DNA from: Helianthus annuus | Taxonomy: Eukaryota; Streptophyta; Magnoliopsida; Asterales; Asteraceae | Direction: 5' to 3' | Assembly: GCF_002127325.2 (NCBI RefSeq) | Contig: NC_035433.2 | Location: 129,650,695-129,714,694 of the forward strand | Length of the DNA stretch: 64,000 bases | In this document: positions 35,162 to 48,000 of the stretch, piece by piece | Layout: every line of letters starts with the position of its first letter | Position numbering within the stretch: position 1 is the first letter of the stretch | Position numbers and translations under genes: made by a program | Notes under the pieces: generated by a model | Seen by the model: only the letters and a program-made list of their open reading frames with translations | Told to the model about the DNA's origin: nothing | Databases searched by the model: none

Positions 35162-38100
35162 TAATAGATTAAAAAATTCAAATTGTTATTACGTTTAAAT
35201 AAAACTAAACTTAACCTGACCCGGTCATTTTTACACCTATATAAGATTGGAGATCAAAGGTACCTAATGTACATTAAGTAAATAAGTAGCAACATGCTCT
35301 CTTCTAGTGATGGCGTCACCCAATTTGCATGGATGACACATACAATTGGCACAACGTCTTTATTCACACATGAGCGTCTATTGGTTTTATTTCGTTTTTA
35401 GTTGACGTGTTATTTCTCATAATTTCTCTTTGAAAACTAATGCTACTAAATTGGAGGGTGGCCAGAATCAACTTCCCCTCCTTGCGGTGCTTACATTACA
35501 CGCATATTTAATAACATCACTGGAATTTATCTTTCTAAATAACCACCCTGCATTTACAAAGTATATTAAAGTTTAAGACAAACTGTGAAAAACATATTAT
35601 ATGAAACTTAACTAAAGGCTTATCATACCATACCAGGTGAACGACATATGTGCTTTTTGTAGAAGCTGTAGTTTGGTCTTCTCTGGATCTTGTAAGAACG
35701 AACCAAAGCATCGTTAATATTAAAAAGATACGTAATTACTAACTGTATTATTAGTCTATATGCATAACATGAAAAAAGGCACCCGAGAAAATGACATAAG
35801 TAGGCTCAAACATCGTCAGCCCTCCAACAACTGAATCAAAAAGAACTGGTGTAACCTTCAATTAGAACACAACAATTATTGAATACATGCAACAAAATTT
35901 ACAGTGGGTAAAAAAGGAGGAGAAATTACCCAAGTATCCACCATTGATCTGCAATCAATCAAAATGGGTAATATTATGTAAACGATGAATGATTAGAAAA
36001 CACGATGAAAGAATAATGAGGATCATATATGTAAATATTTAAAGAAAGAGTATGGATCTGCCATTCCTACACACTAACTGGTTGCCACGTGAAAGCAAAG
36101 TCAAATCATATGACAATCTCGAGTACCCCGCCAGGACACACAAAATTCTCATCTTTGCTCAAATTTTAAACCATTCATACAGCAACAATCACAATCTTGG
36201 ATGGCAAGCCAAGATATGGAATATTTCATCTTCAAACAAAGAGAGTAAATCTTCCACGGCTGCATACTCAACGACTGCGAAGTGAAAGTAAAGTCAATCA
36301 CATGACCATACCAGCCAACACACAAAAAACCTCAAATTTGCCTAAACCTACACAAAGGCAATCAAATAATAGCTGGTGACAATAGTTCATCTTATTAGAA
36401 AAAATAAGAAATTAAACTTACAAATGTAAATGCCATCTGCAAACATGAATAAGAATTGAGGGAGTAACCCATTAACCTATTTAACTAACCTATTGAATAT
36501 GTTACTTTAAAAATTACAATTCAAAACTAAATTAATAATTTTGATTAACGTTTAAAAAAGTTAATTCTGATACAAATGGATGGAGAAAATAATTAAGCTT
36601 TACAAAGTAACTAATTAATAAATTTGACTAACCTATTAAATACTTCAATTTAAAATAACAATTCAAAATATAGACTTAACTTGTGATAAGTCAACGTTCA
36701 ACACTCATTTTCATTGCTTAGTATTTAAATGATAAAAATATATATAAGATAAATAAATATACATTAAATTTATTGATTGATTATGAAATTGTGAATCATC
36801 ATTTACACGTATTTGTAGAAATGGAAATGAATAAATGATGATAGTTAACATTCCTAAATGAAAAAAATATACTAAACGAAAAAGATATATGAAAAGTTGG
36901 TAAGATGAAGGGAATCAAATTATGAATGAAAAGGAATGCATTTATTACCAATTTAAAGAAAAAGCAATTAATTGTTTGATAATATAAATGTTAAAAAGAT
37001 ACGGTATCATTTTAGAATTATTGTATAAATATTTTCAGTTATATTTTACAATATATAAAGTATATTATTTTAATATGCTTACCTTTTTTTAGTGAAAGAA
37101 ACAATTTAAGAGGTTGTATAAAAAATAAACTTTGGGTAATTTTCAACCAGTTTTGACGTGTTTCTATTTTGCTACTTCCAATTTTACATATTCGAGATTT
37201 AAAAAAATCAAATTGATCAATTCATAAGTAAATGAATCTTTAGTAATTTAAGGCTCTCTTTGTTTTCCTAAAGATAAAGAACGGATATGTAGAAATCGTT
37301 AAAAAGGAATATCAAAATGATGTATGAAAATGGTTAAACCATGATCACCATAATATTAGAAGCAAAATCACCTTCATCACCAACATTGGTGGCATCATGG
37401 CCATATTTTTTCTTGATAACAAAACCTGTAAACACATGAAACTATGTTTTTTGAAAAACAAACATTATTTTTTACATCAATAATAAGCTTCCTTAAACAA
37501 TATGGTAATCATAAAACAAATATCGTGTTTCAATATAGTAAAAATCAATAAATATCAATTTCAAGTATCTTTCAAGAATTTTTTTTACTTGAAAAACGAA
37601 CTCCATCCAATAAATAAAAATGAGAAAACCATATTTACAATCAAGATTAAAGCCAGATTCAACCAAGATTACAAAACTTTAAAACAAACATATTTTTTAA
37701 AACCTTAAGATTATCGAATTAAAAGACATTAATGATTCTGCGAAGAACTATTTGAATTTTAAAAGAAAAATAAACAAAATAATAGTTAGGAAAATCATTA
37801 AGACATGCGTATAGAATCAAAAGAAAAGCTAGAGAAAACAAAGATAGAAAACAATGATCCTTCAAATTACACAGTAACCGATCAAAACAAATAACATCCT
37901 AATACAAAATCAAAGTAATAAAAAGCAAAATAACAAATGCTCAAATGATAAAAATACCTTTGATGTAAGGGATTTTGTGTATCGTTCTTCCAAATCCACA
38001 ATAACCTAACGATCATAGTACACGAAGTTCAAAATCACAAACAATAACACTAGATCTTGACAACAGATTATGGAATCCAATTGCTTACTGTCAATCAAGA

Positions 38101-38362
38101 CGATTGTTGACGATGATCTTCATTTAGGTTCTTAAGAGTGTTTAGAACAATGATTGAGAGGAGAGATGTGAGATGCAATGGAGGTTATGGTATTGATTTA
38201 GGCTATTATTAGATGGTAATCAAATTTAGGAAATGTATTTAATACCGGGTCGGGTCAACCGATATTAAGAGATGGACCAAAAAAAAGGCGGGAAAAAACT
38301 AAAATGGTTGCACCATGTGAGGACATGTGTCCCAAACCTTATTCATTTATTATATATATAGA
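35162..38362 (-). mobile_element. Second Helitron 5' end and AT-rich interior
   Basis: At 38362 the minus strand starts TCTATATATATAATAAATGA and continues GGTTTGGGACACATGTCC, closely resembling the 5' end at 35161 (GGTTTGGGACACGTGTCC). No separate 3' end was found before 35161, so the two elements may be nested or one truncated. The interior is AT-rich with no recognised coding sequence. Confidence 0.5.
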
Positions 38363-38472
38363 TTTCTTTGTCAAAACATGCTTTAAAAATTTGTGTTCAC
38401 TTTACATTACAAAAAAATATAATATTACACCTTGCAACAACTACACAAACACCATGATCACTTGGATCGAAG

Positions 38473-38679
38473 CTAACACTTTTTAAGAATAAGTTCATAA
38501 GCATAGCGAGATATCCCTAAAGGTGGAAACAAAAATCCATCCCGATTCCAAATCTTAAATAGCAATTTTTGCCTGGGTTTCGGCAACCGTTGGCAACAAT
38601 CAGCTCCAAAGTTACTCAAATATATTTCTAATACATCAACGTTGGTTATAGAACATATAAACATACAACACATTTCCAT
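38473..38679 (-). other. Possible coding remnant at the Copia insertion site
   Basis: A minus-strand frame contains QKLLFKIWNRDGFLFPPLGI and ends ELILKKC-stop. It has protein-like composition and directly abuts the Copia target site (38680-38684). It may be the last exon of a host gene cut by the insertion, with upstream parts beyond 44072, but no matching exon was recognised there. The family is unknown. Confidence 0.25.
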
Positions 38680-38684
38680 GTAAC

Positions 38685-39014
38685 TGTTGAGTGTGAAGCC
38701 AAACCACTTGATAATTTGATCAACCTGAGGTCAGCAAAGCTGATCAAGTTGATAAGGGAATAATTGTCGATCAGATTTCAGGGATCATGTTTTGGGACTT
38801 TCTTCTCTTTCCTCAATCTTATATATTATATATATGTGATTGTTATGTATCTGTAAAATTGTACCAAGCTTAACTAATACAAATATTCCTAGTTACCGAG
38901 AGTGGATGTAGGTCAGAACCGACCGAACCACTATAAATCTTTGTGTTCTTCATCAGAAAAGTGTGTGTGTGTGTGTGTGAGTTTTGTGTTCGTGTGTGTA
39001 TTCTGAACCTAACA
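38685..39014 (+). repeat. 5' LTR of the Copia element
   Basis: Starts TGTTGAGTGTGAAGCC and ends CTGAACCTAACA. It includes a CTATAAAT box-like motif near 38930 and a (GT)n run near 38962. It differs from the 3' LTR by a 5-base gap (near 38768), TA-repeat length and a few substitutions. Confidence 0.97.
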
Positions 39015-39016
39015 AC

Positions 39017-39028
39017 TGGTATCAGAGC
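39017..39028 (+). other. Copia primer-binding site
   Basis: TGGTATCAGAGC, two bases after the 5' LTR, is complementary to the 3' end of initiator methionine tRNA. Confidence 0.95.
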
Positions 39029-39692
39029 TCAGGCTTGTGTTGTTGAACCGAACAGAACGAACAGAAACGAAGGTGTAGAAGAAGAAAATACCTGATAGTG
39101 CAGAAATCTGAACTAGAGTTCCGATTTGCATCGGTTTCAGCCGTCTCTTCACAGCAGCAGCTTTCTGTTCAGAACCAGCAGCCGTCGCTGCTGCCAGAAC
39201 CGCCACCGCCGCTACCAGAACCGCCGGTCATCTTCGCCGCAGCCGTCACCGCTGTCTAGGGTTCCGATTGAACCCAGCCTGCTCTTGTTTGACACACAGA
39301 AGAGGAGAGCTTGAGTTTTTTTTTCTGTGAAGTGGAGAAGAAACTCTGTGTAGAAGAAGGAACGAGGAGAAGGAACCAGAGGTTTTTTTCTGGTGAAATT
39401 GGGGAAGAAGGAGAACACGTCGGTGTTTTATTCTGGTGGAGAATTGAAGTTTTCAATTTGATCAGAAAGGCCCCTCAACTTTTATTTCTGGTGAAGAAAA
39501 TTGAATTTCTCAATTTTATCAAGAAAGGTCCCTCAACTTTGAACAAGATCTCATTATCCATCAATACTTGTCCCTTGCCATTAAAGCTTGAAACAGATAA
39601 GTTATTTGTTTCTGATTATTGCTTTCGCTCGTATAAATTACCACTTAGCAGTACAAACCCGTTTGGTTAGCAGTAATTTGGTAATTTTTTTA

Positions 39693-40787
39693 ATGGCAGA
39701 AGATAGTAAAATCAAGATTGATAAGTTCGATGAAAGTGATTATGGATTTTGGAAAATGCAAATTGAAGATTTATTGTATCAGAAAAGTTTGCATTTGCCT
39801 ATATCAGGTGAACAACCAGATGACATGTATGATAAAGAATGGAAGTTGTTGGATAGACAAGCTTTGGGTGTGGTTAGGCTTTCTTTGGCAAAGAGTGTTG
39901 CTCACAACATTGTCAGTGAAACAACCACCTATGGTGTATTGAAAGCTTTGTCCAACATGTATGAAAAACCATCCGCTTCAAACAAAGTATTCCTCATCCG
40001 ACAATTGGTTAACACGAAGATGAAGGAAGGCATGTCGGTTACCGCTCACATAAATGAGTTTAACTCGATTATCTCTCGTTTAGCCTCAGTTGAAATAAAG
40101 TTTGAAGATGAAGTACAAGCACTACTCCTTTTATCATCGTTGCCCGACAGTTGGTCAGGCACAGTCACAACTGTTAGTAGTGCATCCGACACTACCAAAC
40201 TCACTTTCGATAGTATTCGTGACTTGATAGTAAACGAAGATATCAGACGGAGAAGCAGTGGTGAGACTTCTAATTCTAGTTCTTTATTGCATACAGAAAG
40301 TAGAGGAAGAAGAAACGAAAGAGGACATAATCGAGGCAGGTCCAAGTCCAGAAGAAGGGGGCAGTCAAAGAACAGAAAAGACGTTGAATGTTGGAATTGC
40401 AAAGAAAAAGGTCACTATAGAAGCCAATGTACAAAACCCGCTTCAAAGAAAGAAGTGAACAGTGTATCCTCGGAAGAATTAGGTGATGTTCTCATCTGTT
40501 TTGTTGAAGATTCAGTTGAATCTTGGATTATGGATTCAGGTGCTTCTTTCCATGCTATCTCATGCCCAGATATGGTCAAGAATCTACGAACAGGTAACTT
40601 TGGTAAAGTTCGTTTAGCAGATGATCAAATGCTTGATATCACAGGTATTGGAGATGTAGACTTGGAGACCTCATTAGGAACTATATGGACATTGAAAAAT
40701 GTCAGGGTTATTCCTAATTTGAGTCAGTTGGTAAACTGGATGATGAAGGGTTTAATGTTCACTTTGGGGGTGGACAATGGAAAGTGA
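39693..40787 (+). pseudogene. Copia gag and protease segment
   Basis: The start is MAEDSKIKIDKF (39693); an in-frame ATG at 39588 adds a poorly conserved leader. It holds the UBN2/gag domain, a basic RGRRNERGHNRGRSKSRRR stretch, a CCHC knuckle (CWNCKEKGHYRSQC, 40389-40430) and the protease site DSGAS (40533-40547). The frame is lost near 40720-40740 where expected sequence is missing after VIPNLSQ, and it ends in a foreign-frame stop. Confidence 0.92.
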
Positions 40788-42280
40788 TCAAAGGCAATTT
40801 AGTGATTGCTAAAGGAAAGAAGCAAGGTACTCTATACATGGCAGAAGTTTCTGCTGAAGGTGTTCATGCAATGACCACTGGTCCGAGTCCATCAAATTTA
40901 TGGCACAACCGACTCGGACACATGAGCGAAAAGGGATTGAAGATGTTGGCTCAGAAAGGTAAGTTTCCAGACTTGAAGAAAGTGGAAACTGAATTCTGTG
41001 AACCTTGTGTTCTTGGAAAACAAAAGAGGGTTACTTTTGTGAAGATAGGGAGAACACCGAAAGCTCAGAAGTTAGAGCTTGTTCACTCGGATGTATATGG
41101 ACCAACCTCAGTTTTATCTCTAGGAGGCTCAAGATATTATGTTACTTTCATCGATGATTCAACACGAAAGGTATGGGTATATTTTCTTAAGCATAAATCT
41201 GCCGAATTTGATGCTTTTAAGATATGGAAATCTGCTGTTGAAAATGAAACTAACTTGAAGGTAAAGTGCCTAAAGTCTGATAATGGTGGTGAATACATAA
41301 GCAAGCAGGTCACTGACTATTGCGCCAAGGAAGGGATAAAGATGATCAGGACAGTTCCCGGAACTCCTCAGCAGAATGGTGTAGCTGAGAGAATGAATAG
41401 AACTCTAAATGAGAGGGCTAGAAGCATGAGGCTAAATGTCGGGATGCCCAAGACATTCTGGGCCGATGCAGTTAGCACTGCAGCCTACTTGATCAACCGT
41501 TCACCAACCGGTCCCTTAGATTTCAAGTTGCCTGAAGAAATGTGGCAAGGAAAGGAGGTAAGTCTCGAACACTTACGAGTCTTTGGTTGTAGTGCTTACG
41601 ATTTGTTAGAAGCTGGTGACAGGGATAAGTTAGACTCAAAATCCAAGAAGTGCACATTCATTGGTTATGGGTCAGAACAAATGGGTTACAGGCTTTGGGA
41701 TAATGAAGGCAGAAAAGTAATCAGAAGCAAGAATGTCGTCTTCAATGAAAACGAATTGTATAAAGACAGAAACACCAAAGGACCAGAAGTTCAGAAAGAC
41801 TATGTTGAATTTGAAAGTGGTGAAACAAGAAAGGAAGCTTCAGTCGACATTCCAGAAAATGGGAATGAGTCAATCGACAGTGGGAGCTCAGGGAATGATT
41901 CTAGTAATGATTCTGCAGAAGAAGAAGAAGAAGAAGAAGAAGAAGAAGAGGTCGCTCCTCAAATTCCAGAATCCCCAGAAACTCCTCAGTTTCAACCAAG
42001 AAGATCCTCCAGAGTCGTTAGACCACCAGACAGATATTCACCATCCGTCAATTACATACTTTTGACAGAAAATGGTGAACCCCAGTGTTACTCAAAAGCC
42101 ATGGGGTTGAAAGATTCATTGCAGTGGGAGATAGCAATGAAAGATGAGATGAAGTCGCTTGAGAAGAACAAGACCTGGCACTTAACAAAGCTTCCAGCTG
42201 GGAAGAAGGCTCTTCAGAACAAGTGGTTTTCAGGGTCAAAGATGAACATGATGGTACCAAACGGTACAAAGCAAGATTAG
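40784..42280 (+). pseudogene. Copia integrase and start of reverse transcriptase
   Basis: Continues in another frame from the previous segment. It contains the GAG-pre-integrase zinc region (HNRLGH ... CEPCVLGKQ), the integrase core with its acids (HSDVYGP, SDNGGEY, and E in QNGVAERMNR), a long acidic poly-E stretch (about 41920-41950) and the beginning of the reverse transcriptase (NKTWHLTKLP). The frame shifts near 42230. Confidence 0.93.
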
Positions 42281-42960
42281 TGGTCAAGGGATTTCAGTAG
42301 AAAGAGGGAATTGATTTCAATGAAATATTCTCTCCAGTTGTGAAAATGACTACCATCAGACTTGTTCTCAGTATTGTAGCAGCAAAAGGCTTGCATCTAG
42401 AGCAGCTAGATGTCAAGACAGCTTTTCTACATGGTGACCTAGAAGAAGATATCTACATGACACAACCAGAAGGTTTTCAGGTTAAAGGTAAAGAAAACTT
42501 GGTGTGTAATTTGAAGAAAAGTTTGTATGGTCTGAAACAAACGCCCAGACAATGGTATTTGAAGTCTGATAACTTCATGGGAAGAGTCGGATACAAGAGA
42601 TGTGACAATGACCATTGTTGTTACATCAAGAGGTTTAAGGGTCCTTATATCATTCTATTACTATATGTGGATGATATGTTGATTGCAGGTTCAGACATGA
42701 CAGAGATCAAGAAGCTGAAGAAGCAGATGTCTGAAGAGTTTGAGATGAAAGACTTGGGAGCTGCAAACCAAATACTCGGGATGAGTATTTTCAGAAACAA
42801 AGAAGATGGTTCTTTGACACTCTCTCAAGAGAAGTACATTGAGAAAGTGTTAGAAAGATTCAGCCTTAAAGATGCCAAGATTCGAAGCACACCTTTGGGA
42901 AGTCACTTTAAGCTTTCTAAGTTCAGTCACCCAGATCAGATGAAGACAAAGCAGAAATGG
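42281..42960 (+). pseudogene. Copia reverse transcriptase core
   Basis: Contains LDVKTAFLHGDLEEDIYM, KKSLYGLKQTPRQW and the catalytic YVDD (42664-42675). An in-frame TAG at 42298-42300 interrupts its beginning, and the frame shifts again near 42950. Confidence 0.93.
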
Positions 42961-43628
42961 CTAAAGTTCCGTATGCATCGGCAGTTGGTAGCCTCATGTA
43001 TGCAATGGTATGCACGAGACCAGTTATAGCTCATGCAGTGGGAGTTGTTAGTCGGTTTATGTCTAATCCATGGAGAGAACATTGGGAAGCAGTTAAATGG
43101 TTGCTAAGATATTTGAAGGGGACTTCAAAAGTGGCATTACAGTTTAAGGGGAAAGAGGTTATTCCGAAAGGTTTTGCAGATGCTGACCTTGGTGGTTGTA
43201 AAGAATCTTACAAAAGCACCATCGGATATGTCTTTACAGTGGGAGGCACTGCAGTAAGTTGGATGTCCAGACTGCAGAAAAGTGTTGCCCTTTCAACCAC
43301 AGAAGCAGAGTATATGGCAGTTGCTGAAGCAAGCAAAGAGATTATATGGTTGAAGAATTTTCTCAAAGAGCTCGGCAAGGAACAAGTTGATTGTGCACTG
43401 TTTTGTGACAATCAAAGTGCAATTCATCTTGCAAAGAATCTTGTCTTCCATTCGAAGACAAAGCACATACAGCTGAGATATCACTTCATCAGAGAGCAAG
43501 TTAGTAAAGGCACTCTGAAGTTGAAGAAAATCAAAGGAAGTGAAAATCCATCTGATATGTTGACTAAGGTTGTAACCTTAGAGAAGTTGAAGCTTTGCAT
43601 AGCTTCAACTGGCCTTCAGGTTAATTGA
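42957..43628 (+). pseudogene. Copia RNase H segment
   Basis: Contains ADADLGGCKESYKSTIGYVF, STTEAEYMAVAEASKE, FCDNQSAIHLAKN and the usual end PSDMLTK before the stop at 43626-43628. The order and motifs are typical of Copia RNase H. Confidence 0.93.
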
Positions 43629-43736
43629 AGAAAAGGCCGGGTAACTAGGAATGTATGAAGATCAAAGTTTTTATAGAGATACTGATGCACAGTTGAAGCA
43701 CAGGTGAAGATTATTCTGTGGCTTCAAGTGGGAGAT

Positions 43737-44066
43737 TGTTGAGTGTGAAGCCAAACCACTTGACAATTTGATCAACCTGAGGTCAGCAAAGCTGATCAAG
43801 TTGATAAGGGAATAATTGTCTTGGTGATCAGATTTCAGGGATCATGTTTTGGGACTTTCTTCTCTTTCCTCAATCTTATATATATGAGATTGTTATGTAT
43901 CTGTAAAATTGTACCAAGCTTAACTAATACAAATATTCCTAGTTACCGAGAGTGGATGTAGGTCAGAACCGACCGAACCACTATAAATCTTTGTGTTCTT
44001 CATCAGAAAAGTGTGTGTGTGTGTGTGTGTGAGTTATGTGTTCGTGTGTGTATTCTGAACCTAACA
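43737..44066 (+). repeat. 3' LTR of the Copia element
   Basis: Same ends as the 5' LTR. It carries five extra bases near 43821 and a longer (GT)n run near 44010. Overall identity by eye is about 96-98 percent. Confidence 0.97.
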
Positions 44067-44071
44067 GTAAC

Positions 44072-45099
44072 CTATCACAATAGCATGATTGTGCTCATAT
44101 ATTTGTCATTTTCGCTTATACAATCTATCTAGCATTTACTTAACATAATCCATTGATACTTAGCAAAGTTGTGGAAATTTGGATGATTATAATAAAATTA
44201 GCGAATATATGTTTCTTAATTAATTAGACTCAAGTATGTGCATCAGTGTTGGTTTTGACTTCACTTGAAAGTATTTACAAAAGATCCAACTCGTTTGGCT
44301 TGCTTGTCACCTTTATGTACATATTCAGTTTTTATCATTATTCAAACCATTGTTTTGGTTGAACATCATTTTTTAAAAGCAATAAACACGTTTTCAAGTA
44401 GGTGACAATCACTTAAATAACAATCTGATTAAGATGTTAATGTTTACTACAAGATGCACGCATAAAACAAAGGGTAGACGTAGGATCATAGAATTCATCT
44501 TCGAAGGAGTTGATGAAATCAGAATATATAAAGCGATTGTGATCCAAAGCAGGAAAGGGCCTTCTCCCAAAAAATGAGTACTTCGAAGTCAATGATCACA
44601 ATCGATGCTTGCTCTTTCACATCTCCAAGTTGTTGAACCTTAATAAGTCAAGCCTATCCAAGTGAGGAAAACCCTAGCGTCCATTGGTTCACACGTATGC
44701 AATTGATCGGATCACACTGCATGCCACTACACCACCAAGCGGCACAGGGAAGTGGTCTGGACACCAAGTTGACTAATTTGCAGTTTTGCACACTGCAAAC
44801 ATTTTCTATTACCAATGTTACCCTTACACCCAAGGCACATTTTTTGTCTTTCTTGTGGCGCAAAAGGTAACCACATCAACAAAAAAAAGTTTCAAAAAGC
44901 ATGCAAGTAAAAAAATATGGTTTACAAATCACCTCTTCAAGCATTGGTGACTAGAATTCAAAGAGAAGTAATTTACAACAGATTTACTTCACATTTTTTT
45001 CCAATTTCCTTCAAACTATACATATATGCTGGCCATGGTCTTTTGAACAAATAACCAACAGTCAAATGAATGATAAATTGAGTTTTTAGAATAGTTGTA
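44072..45099. other. 3' flank of CTPA, no gene recognised
   Basis: Probably CTPA 3' UTR and intergenic sequence. Short frames lack recognisable content. Confidence 0.5.
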
Positions 45100-48000
45100 T
45101 CATCTTGAAAATAATCCAACTCGGTTTAGAAAACAACCTGAAGCAGGGTCTCCAATGCAGCCACAAAAATCGTCATCATCCTTGGGAAACAAAGCTGGCA
45201 AAGGATGATCAGGAATTATGCCAACCTACATACATATAGAGTGGTTAGAATTTAGATGTCGAAAACGCATTTCACACTTAGACCCGTGTGTGTAGAGAGA
45301 GAACCTTGTTGATGTCGATGTGATCAGGGGTTTCATAACGAGCAACAGTAACAGCCAAGCCAGATCCATCAGACATTTCAAAAACCGATTGAATTTTTCT
45401 GAAAAAAAGAGAAGGTTAATGGGCTGTTTGTTTACCTCTTAATGATGCTCTTAATGGTTCAGACCTCTTACTGATTCAGCACTTAATGGTTCAGACTGTT
45501 TGTTTCGCGAGCAGATGTCTGAATGGTTCAGACATTTGCCTCTGAATGGTTAAGTATTATACAAGGTCTGAATGGTTAAGACCTCTAATCTGAATTGGTC
45601 AGACATTTGCCTCTGGACGATTAAGCATTATAGGGTTCAGACCTCTTACTGATTCAGCACTTAACCATTCAGATGTTGCCAAACAGCCCCTAAGACATTT
45701 ATAAAATATTTGATGCTGTTAAAAGAGGAAGCGTTATGCAAAAATAATTACCCTTTCCCGAAAGTGGGTTCTCCAAGAAGCACTGCACGCTTGTTATCTT
45801 TCAATGCACCGGCTAAAATCTCACTTGCACTTGCAGTTCCTTTGTTCACCTACAAGAACCGAAAAGTTAACATTGCAGGTGATCAATTTAACCCATTTGA
45901 ATAGGCCTGCAAACGTACCGAACGTTCATGAACTGTTCGTGAACTTGTTCGGCGGGAAGTTGGTTTATGTTCGTTTATTTAATAAATGAACGGACATGAA
46001 CACAATTTCTTGTTCATTTAATTAAACGAACGAACATGAACTCACATTTTGTTCGTTCATTTATGTTCGTGAACGTCCATTTATGTTTGTTCATTTATGT
46101 TCGTTTATTTACATTTATTTATCTTTGTTTATTTCAATTTAAATACATAAGTAGTTATTTTGTATATGAAAATTAAATACATAACTACTTATATAAATAT
46201 AACTAACTGGTAGTTGGGCTTTATAGTAATCAAAGTGGGTTTTGCAATGAAGTTTATCGTAATTAATCACTAATTTATATAAATTCACTTTATATTCATT
46301 TATGTTTAGTCAATTATGTTCATTTATGTTTGTTCAATTATGTTCATTTGTGTTGTTTATTGTTTGTTAAATTATATGCGTTTAAGTTTGTTTGTTTATG
46401 TTTGTTTATGTTCGTGAAGTGTTCGTTTAGGTTTTAAACGAATGAACATGAACATGGCCATTTTCTTAATAAACAAACATGAAAGAAAAAAATGCATCCG
46501 ACTATATGTTCGTGTTCGTGTTCAGTTAAAGTTAAATGAACGAACATGAACATTCCTCTGTTCGTGTTCATTCAGTTCATTTACAAGCCTCAATTTGAAC
46601 CACTAGAGATAAAATATAACCCAAATTAACCTCTTTATATGTACACCTATACATGTATACTTCAGTTTTGAAGATATTATAAAGTTGGAATATACGATGG
46701 GTTGGCATTACCAGAACTGCTAGCGGTTCTGAAGGTGCTATTGCATTGGTTCCGTCCGTGTCATATATATCTCTAACCCCTCGACTATCACATATGTACA
46801 CAATCACACCTTTGTCCAACCTGGTTTGCAACAGCTTCATATGATTAGAGTTAAGTTCTTGTGAAAATAAAATTATCGTACGAAACGTACGAAGTGAAAG
46901 AAAGTCAAAAAAGTGGTGGTGGCATTTTGGTAATTATCAGCAACTTCAAAATTACTCTAGTAGAGTAATTTTGAACTTCTGTAGGGTAATTTTGTAAAAG
47001 CTCAAGTAGAGTAATTTTGGTCGTGTAGGGTAATTATCAAAATTGTAGGGTAATTATCAAAATTACACTAACCCCCCCCCCCCACCCCCACCCCCAAAAA
47101 CCTAAAAAAACCTAACCCCCCCCCCCACCCCCACCCCCCAAAAACCTAAAAAAACCTAACCCCCCCCCCCCACCCCCAAAAATCTAAAAAAACCTAACCC
47201 CCCCACCCCCAAAAACCTAAAAAAACCTAACCCCCCCCCCCCCTCCCCCCCCCCCAACCCAAACTAAAAGCTAAAAACTAAACCATAAAGCTAAACCCCA
47301 TAACTAAATGCTAACAAAATTACTCTACAAGACATTTCCCAAAATTACCCTACAGAAGTCAAAATTACTCTACTAGAGTAATTTGATAATTACCCTACAT
47401 TTCTCAAAATTACTCTATAGATGCTCAAAATTACCCTATTGATGCTCAAAATTACCCTACAGATGCTCAAAATTACCCTACTAGAGTAATTTTGAAGTTT
47501 TTGATAATTACCAGATTGCCACCGCCACTTTTTGCTTTTCCCCAGTACAGTACTTTTGAAATTGCTGATAATTACCATATTGCCACCGCCACTTTTTGAC
47601 TTTTCTTTCAATTCGTACAGTTCGTACGCTTATTTTATTTTTATTTGATCCTTTACCCATATGATTAATATTTGAACCAAAAACACATATTCATGTCGCA
47701 TTATGTGGTAAATTAATATACAATTAGTGACTTACCAGATCTTAGCAATCTCAATTCCTTCAGGAAAAAGACCACCACTGCATCCACATTTATTCATCTT
47801 TTAGAAAACATTGCAAAAAGGATGTCCAAAAGGAAAGCCCGAAACAAGTCAGCGTTATAAAAACATATATATATATATATATATATATCACCTATTATTG
47901 CGGAGGTCCAAGACAAAGCCCTCCACATTCTCTCTCCTTAAAGTTTCAATTGCTTCCTTGACAGCAGCTGGAAAGGCAAATTTGTTAGAAGCATCCTAAC

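Larger units (their letters stand above)
38685..44066 (+). mobile_element. Copia (Tork/Tnt1-like) LTR retrotransposon, full length
   Basis: 5.4 kb element flanked by a perfect 5-base duplication GTAAC (38680-38684 and 44067-44071). It has two 330-base LTRs, a primer-binding site, gag-protease-integrase-reverse transcriptase-RNase H in Copia order, and a purine tract (GGCTTCAAGTGGGAGAT, 43720-43736). The coding region is broken in several places. The gag start KIKIDKFDESDYGFWK resembles the Tnt1-94/Tork lineage. Confidence 0.97.

Noticed and set aside
40720..40790. Programmed ribosomal frameshift between Copia gag-protease and integrase
   Set aside because: Sequence expected at this point is missing, no slippery site is visible, and two further frame breaks plus a stop occur downstream; Copia elements usually use a single frame.
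47068..47255. Interstitial telomere repeat
   Set aside because: The CCTAA blocks are not the plant CCCTAAA heptamer and C runs of 8-13 intervene.
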